A stretch of 63,139 nt of DNA. It comes from Bacteroidales bacterium (GTDB lineage: Bacteria > Bacteroidota > Bacteroidia > Bacteroidales > UBA932). Positions 60,101 to 63,139 of the stretch are shown piece by piece. Positions within the stretch are counted from its first letter, which is position 1. Each line of letters opens with the position of its first letter. The notes beneath the pieces are model-generated. The model did no database searches. It saw only the letters and a program-made list of their open reading frames with translations, and was not told the origin of the DNA. Location: the NCBI GenBank assembly GCA_024401855.1, contig JAKSKH010000012.1:1-63139 (forward strand), written 5' to 3'. The translations under genes and the position numbers were made by a program.

Positions 60101-61249
60101 ATGACAAAAGTATCACTGAGACTAAGGCAAGCTAGAAATCCGAAGATGTCATATTACTACCTTGACTTCTATCCCCCTGTGTTCAATCCTGCCACCAGGC
60201 AGACACGAAGGCACGAGTATCTGCAAATATCAAGATACAACGAGCCGGAGAATCAGATTGAAAGGGACCACAACCATCAGGTCGACCTTAAGGCAGAGGC
60301 TATCAGAAGCCAGAGGGAAATTGAGATAATCAACATGGAATATGGTCTGTTCGACTCCAGGGTTCTGAAAGATGACTTTCTTGAATTCTTCAGGAATGAA
60401 GCGGAGACCAAACATTCGAAATGGCATGCGGCCTGTGAGCATTTTACAAAGTACACTCACGGCAAGTGCACCTTTGGGAATATCAGCATAGAACTGTGTG
60501 AAGGGTTCAAGGACTATCTGCTCAATGAGGCAACGAACCGCAGGACGGGCGAAATTATCAACGTCAACTCGGCTTCAGCGTACTATTGTATGCTCAAGTG
60601 TGCTATGAGGGATGCCTATAAGGCGAAGAAGCTGAAGTTTAACCCCAACGACTACCTGGATAAGATACCGACAAAGCAGACCAGAAGGCCATTCCTGACC
60701 ATTGAAGAGGTGAAGGCTTTGAAGAACACGCCTTGTGATTACGATGTGCTGAAGAATGCCTCAATGTTCGCAATTCTAACTGGGCTAAGACGCAGCGACA
60801 TAATAACGCTGAAATGGGAGGATATCGTGGAAGCTCCTGATGGCGGACCTTGTATCATCAAGAGGATCGTGAAGGGGGATCGAGATGAAATCATATACAT
60901 CAGTGACGAGGCTTTGTCCTACTGCGGGAAAAGATATGACAAGGGGCAGGTCTTCCCGGGACTCACCAAGATAATGACGGACAAACCCTTGAAACGGTGG
61001 CTTAAACGTGCCGGAATCACAAAGGATTTCACATTCCACTGTTTCCGCCACACGTATGCTACACTTCAGTTGGCCGGTGGAACTGATATCTTCACGGTAT
61101 CTCATCAGCTCACACACCGGTTTGTATCAACGACTCAAATTTATGCCGACCTGGTAGATGAGAAACGTCGTGCGTCGGCTAACGCTCTAACTCTGTTGAA
61201 CAATGGAAATAAGACTACTAAAACAAAGAATCGGACAAGGAAAGGTTAA
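60101..61249 (+). CDS. Tyrosine recombinase (integrase), apparently intact
   Basis: A 382-residue site-specific recombinase of the Bacteroides mobile-element type. An N-terminal arm-binding strand region (about 1-80) is followed by a SAM-like core-binding domain (about 85-190) and the catalytic domain. All catalytic residues are present: Arg230 in TGLRRSDI, a lysine in the beta-turn near 258, His313 and Arg316 in HCFRHTYAT, His339 in HQLTHR, and the nucleophile Tyr348 in TTQIYADL. The protein ends in a basic tail (KTTKTKNRTRKG). It overlaps the next, truncated integrase-like gene by 47 nt. Confidence 0.93.
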   Translation: MTKVSLRLRQARNPKMSYYYLDFYPPVFNPATRQTRRHEYLQISRYNEPENQIERDHNHQVDLKAEAIRSQREIEIINMEYGLFDSRVLKDDFLEFFRNEAETKHSKWHAACEHFTKYTHGKCTFGNISIELCEGFKDYLLNEATNRRTGEIINVNSASAYYCMLKCAMRDAYKAKKLKFNPNDYLDKIPTKQTRRPFLTIEEVKALKNTPCDYDVLKNASMFAILTGLRRSDIITLKWEDIVEAPDGGPCIIKRIVKGDRDEIIYISDEALSYCGKRYDKGQVFPGLTKIMTDKPLKRWLKRAGITKDFTFHCFRHTYATLQLAGGTDIFTVSHQLTHRFVSTTQIYADLVDEKRRASANALTLLNNGNKTTKTKNRTRKG

Positions 61250-62180
61250 GCTCGTTCTCGAATACGAACCGCCACTTGCCAGCACTATCGACGGACATAT
61301 GGTTGACAGGGAAAGGCTTGATTTTGAAATCTATGAAAAGCCTCGCACGGAGCGGGAGGAACTGTTCAACAAGATGATTCTCGATAGGGCCGAGAAGATC
61401 CGGCAGTACAGGATGGAGAGTATTGAAAGCGGAAAGATATCTCTGTACAGGAATATGTCCGAGTTGGGATTCGTCGACTTCTATAAACGTTCTGCCCGCG
61501 AAATGGCAAGTTCATCGAATTATACTGCCGGACTAAAGTACTTCAGAGATTATACAAAGGACTTCTGCCCGTTTAATGCCGTAAACAGGAATCTGTTCAT
61601 CGGATACAGAGATTTCCTGATTTCCAAGACACAGGAGGAAGTCGGGGCCTTGAATGTCAATACGGCAAAAGGATACTTCAACCAATTCAGGATGATTCTC
61701 AGAATGGCTTTCATGCAGGGGCTTGTGAAGGCTGACTACTCCGATTGCGATGAGATAATCCACGAGGCCCCTCACAAGGAGATGTACTACATTCAAAGAA
61801 GCCATATTCATGCCTTGAATGAAGTGGAATGCTCGATTCCAGATATAAAGAACATGTGTTTCTTCCTCCTCCTGACCCGTTTCCGTATCGGAGAAATCTG
61901 GGATCTTGACTGGTCGGATGTAATAAGATTCCCCGACGAAAGGCCCTTTATCATGAAGAAACTGACAGGGAAAAAGGATAAGATCCGACTGTACATATCG
62001 GGCGAAGCTATGAAATATCTTGGAAGGCCGAAGAAAAGCGGTCGAATCTTCAAGAAGATGTCGTACGTCTATGCCAGGAACCGTCTTCGTGAGTGGGTGT
62101 CTAGTGCGGGCCTTCCCGGAGAACTGGTCACTTTCGAAAGCTTCAGAAGAGGATTCGATACAATTGAAAGTTTCCTTTAG
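61203..62180 (+). CDS. Truncated tyrosine integrase-like protein lacking the catalytic tyrosine
   Basis: A 325-residue protein similar in layout to the upstream integrase: a core-binding domain around residues 85-180 and a catalytic-like domain from about 195. The first arginine is kept (Arg228 in LLTRFRIGEI), but the HxxRH motif is TFESFRRGFDT, where His is replaced by Glu312 and the second His by Arg316. The protein ends at residue 325, only about ten residues after this motif, so the His/Trp and the nucleophilic Tyr are missing. It may be a dead partner or a remnant cut by the toxin-antitoxin module that starts right after its stop. It overlaps the intact integrase gene by 47 nt, suggesting they were once a functional pair. 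Confidence 0.75.
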   Translation: MEIRLLKQRIGQGKVKLVLEYEPPLASTIDGHMVDRERLDFEIYEKPRTEREELFNKMILDRAEKIRQYRMESIESGKISLYRNMSELGFVDFYKRSAREMASSSNYTAGLKYFRDYTKDFCPFNAVNRNLFIGYRDFLISKTQEEVGALNVNTAKGYFNQFRMILRMAFMQGLVKADYSDCDEIIHEAPHKEMYYIQRSHIHALNEVECSIPDIKNMCFFLLLTRFRIGEIWDLDWSDVIRFPDERPFIMKKLTGKKDKIRLYISGEAMKYLGRPKKSGRIFKKMSYVYARNRLREWVSSAGLPGELVTFESFRRGFDTIESFL

Positions 62181-62181
62181 C

Positions 62182-62233
62182 ACACTTTAAAGTGTATGAA
62201 ATTTTGCGCAATAAATTAAAATAGATATATTTG
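62182..62233 (+). promoter_or_regulatory. Palindromic operator and consensus promoter of the toxin-antitoxin pair
   Basis: A perfect 14-bp palindrome ACACTTTAAAGTGT lies at 62182-62195. Seven nt later TTTG (62203-62206) is followed after 19 nt by TATATTTG (62226-62233), an exact Bacteroides promoter. The -7 element ends 1 nt before the toxin ATG at 62235. Confidence 0.75.
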
Positions 62234-62234
62234 T

Positions 62235-62609
62235 ATGAAAATATTGGCTAGTAGAAATGAAGTTCAGAACTTTATCTCTCGATTCTTACCAAAGTTTGAA
62301 ATCTGGGGTGTGATCTTCCTCGACAGGGAGAAGAACAATGAAGCTCTCAAAGCTCTTGGAATCTCAAACAAGATTCGTGAAGAGGTTATTAAAAGCATCG
62401 AGGTCGATGACTATGTCCAGACAATCATTCAAGAGGTATCCTTCGGGGATATGTGGGTTTTCGGAAAGGACTACAAAGGCACCGAGCTATATATCAAAAT
62501 AGCGATGGGCCAACCGGACTCAAAGACCATCTGCATTTCATTCCACGAGGCAGAATACCCCATACAGTATGCTTACAAAGAAAATATCGGAAAGAATGAC
62601 GGACATTAA
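62235..62609 (+). CDS. MqsR-like toxin
   Basis: A 124-residue protein resembling Bacteroidota MqsR-family toxins, RNases of the RelE fold. The N-terminal helix region (LASRNEVQNFISRF) is followed by VIFLDREKNNEALKALGISNK, then EVIKSIEVDDYVQ, and then the sheet DMWVFGKDYKGTELYIKIAMGQPDSKTICISFHEAEYPI. The strand ELYIKI and the ICISFH segment match the end of MqsR. It precedes an antitoxin-like gene whose ATG lies 14 nt before this gene's stop, the usual toxin-antitoxin overlap. The family was recognised by pattern and gene order, so I give moderate confidence. Confidence 0.7.
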   Translation: MKILASRNEVQNFISRFLPKFEIWGVIFLDREKNNEALKALGISNKIREEVIKSIEVDDYVQTIIQEVSFGDMWVFGKDYKGTELYIKIAMGQPDSKTICISFHEAEYPIQYAYKENIGKNDGH

Positions 62610-63057
62610 AAGTCCTATTACCGGAGGGCCGGTGACTGAAATCACCGGGATTCAGACCATGGAATTCAGGAAGGAGTCATATGAGGTTCCTGTGCGTTTC
62701 TACAAGTGCGTGGATTCCGGAGAAGAATTCACTACCGGCGACCAGGATGAAGAGTGGTCTACTGTTCTGTATTCTCAGTACCGTCAGAAGCACGGTATCC
62801 CCTCACCTGACCAGATACATGAACTGCGGTCACAGATCGGTCTGTCTCTCCAGGAATTGACATCCATTCTCGGGTTTGGAACAAATCAGCTCTCACAGTA
62901 CGAAAAAGGAGAGGTTCCAAGCGAGTCCAACGGAAAGCTGCTGTCCCTTTGTATGAAAAAGGATAATCTCAGGATGCTGTTACGCTTGAGTAAAGACAAG
63001 TTTACCAAAGCGGAGTACAGGTCGCTCAATGACAGAATCAATTCAGTCAACAAGTAA
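62596..63057 (+). CDS. MqsA-like antitoxin with degenerate zinc motif and HTH domain
   Basis: I take the ATG at 62596 (153 residues, MTDIKSPITGGPVTEI), as an earlier ATG at 62569 would add nine unconserved codons inside the toxin gene. The N-terminal part corresponds to the MqsA zinc domain, but the expected CPxCGG is SPITGG and the second pair reads YKCVDSGEEF, so only one of four zinc cysteines remains. The C-terminal part has an XRE-type HTH: IHELRSQIGLSLQELTSILGFGTNQLSQYEKGEVP. It would bind the palindrome upstream of the toxin gene and repress the pair. Known Bacteroidota relatives also show S/T instead of cysteine, as far as I recall. Confidence 0.75.
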   Translation: MTDIKSPITGGPVTEITGIQTMEFRKESYEVPVRFYKCVDSGEEFTTGDQDEEWSTVLYSQYRQKHGIPSPDQIHELRSQIGLSLQELTSILGFGTNQLSQYEKGEVPSESNGKLLSLCMKKDNLRMLLRLSKDKFTKAEYRSLNDRINSVNK

Positions 63058-63064
63058 TTTTCAT

Positions 63065-63072
63065 TATTTTTG
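63065..63072 (+). promoter_or_regulatory. Putative -7 element TATTTTTG of the histone-like gene
   Basis: TATTTTTG is an exact TAnnTTTG match, 20 nt upstream of the ATG at 63093. A -33 partner is not clear. Confidence 0.45.
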
Positions 63073-63092
63073 TCAAACTAAAATCTATTATC

Positions 63093-63139
63093 ATGAAAGA
63101 ACTGGTATCAAAGATCAACGAACTCTGCGCTGCATTCAA
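63093..63139 (+). CDS. Histone H1-like (Hc1-type) DNA-binding protein, N-terminal fragment
   Basis: Only the first 15 codons are inside the window: MKELVSKINELCAAF. This is the start of the small basic histone H1-like proteins common in Bacteroides, which begin MKELxxKINxLxAxF and continue with a lysine-rich tail. The 3' part is outside the window, so the assignment rests on the N-terminus alone. Confidence 0.55.
   Translation, partial: MKELVSKINELCAAF

Noticed and set aside
58877-62189. CACACTTTA found both at 58877-58885 and at 62181-62189 as possible element-internal recombination sites
   Set aside because: The match is only 9 bp and the second copy is part of the toxin-antitoxin palindrome, so chance is likely.
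1-63139. CRISPR arrays, rRNA genes, insertion sequences with terminal repeats, known riboswitches
   Set aside because: I looked for regularly spaced repeats, conserved rRNA segments, transposase genes and typical riboswitch leaders and saw none; the only repeats are those listed near 59 and 60 kb.

Overview
The window looks like a chromosomal segment of a member of the order Bacteroidales. Three things point there: a 286-residue Bacteroides-type primary sigma factor; many intergenic matches to the Bacteroides promoter (TTTG or TTG, about 20 nt, then TAnnTTTG) with no sigma70-like or strong Shine-Dalgarno signals; and lineage-typical gene content (Rho with a long disordered insert, serine-type sulfatase with its radical SAM maturase, Gfo/Idh/MocA plus DUF1080 genes, a histone H1-like gene start). 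No rRNA, CRISPR array or SusC/SusD pair is present. A tRNA-Thr(CGT) is cut by the left edge and a histone-like gene by the right edge.

Layout. 1-8.3 kb is housekeeping: a minus-strand operon dnaN - DnaQ-type exonuclease - degenerate FAH-fold protein - nhaA, and a plus-strand series htrA - rpoD - argS with a strong hairpin just before rpoD. 8.3-17.8 kb is a seven-gene minus-strand operon of almost wholly exported proteins built around a TPR-caspase protease. With it are a CHASE2 membrane protein, a transglutaminase-like protein, a WD40/OmpA-like protein, a DUF4384 protein, an LPP20-like protein and a FecR-like protein. The caspase and the WD40 protein share an unnamed module. I consider this the best candidate for an undescribed system. 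18.0-21.8 kb is an envelope-related operon (MscS channel, M48 lipoprotein protease, FKBP isomerase, TfoX-N protein, DUF2807 protein).

21.8-39.9 kb is a glycan-catabolism district without SusCD: GH29 fucosidase, S1-type sulfatase and its maturase, two Gfo/Idh/MocA oxidoreductases, a TIM-barrel isomerase, DUF1080, a CE15-like esterase, a GH127/DUF1680 enzyme, a sialate O-acetylesterase-like SGNH protein, and an unusual peptidase S51-ATP-grasp fusion.

39.9-46.4 kb is one long minus-strand unit, ftsH - cdsA - psd, continuing through overlapping genes into a four-gene set (HprK-like kinase, SipW-like S26 peptidase, PqqD-like protein, ABC exporter) that resembles a modified-peptide maturation and export cassette but shows no precursor gene. 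46.6-58.8 kb is housekeeping again: rpe, pepD, dnaA, an amidase, lptD, rho, a C69 dipeptidase and mnmE.

58.8 kb to the end looks like the left end of an integrative element inserted at the 3' end of mnmE. It carries helically phased repeats, a zinc-ribbon protein with four helix-turn-helix repeats, an intact tyrosine integrase, a truncated integrase-like partner that has lost its catalytic tyrosine, and an MqsR/MqsA-like toxin-antitoxin pair with a clear palindrome and promoter. All functions are read from sequence motifs; no database search was possible.
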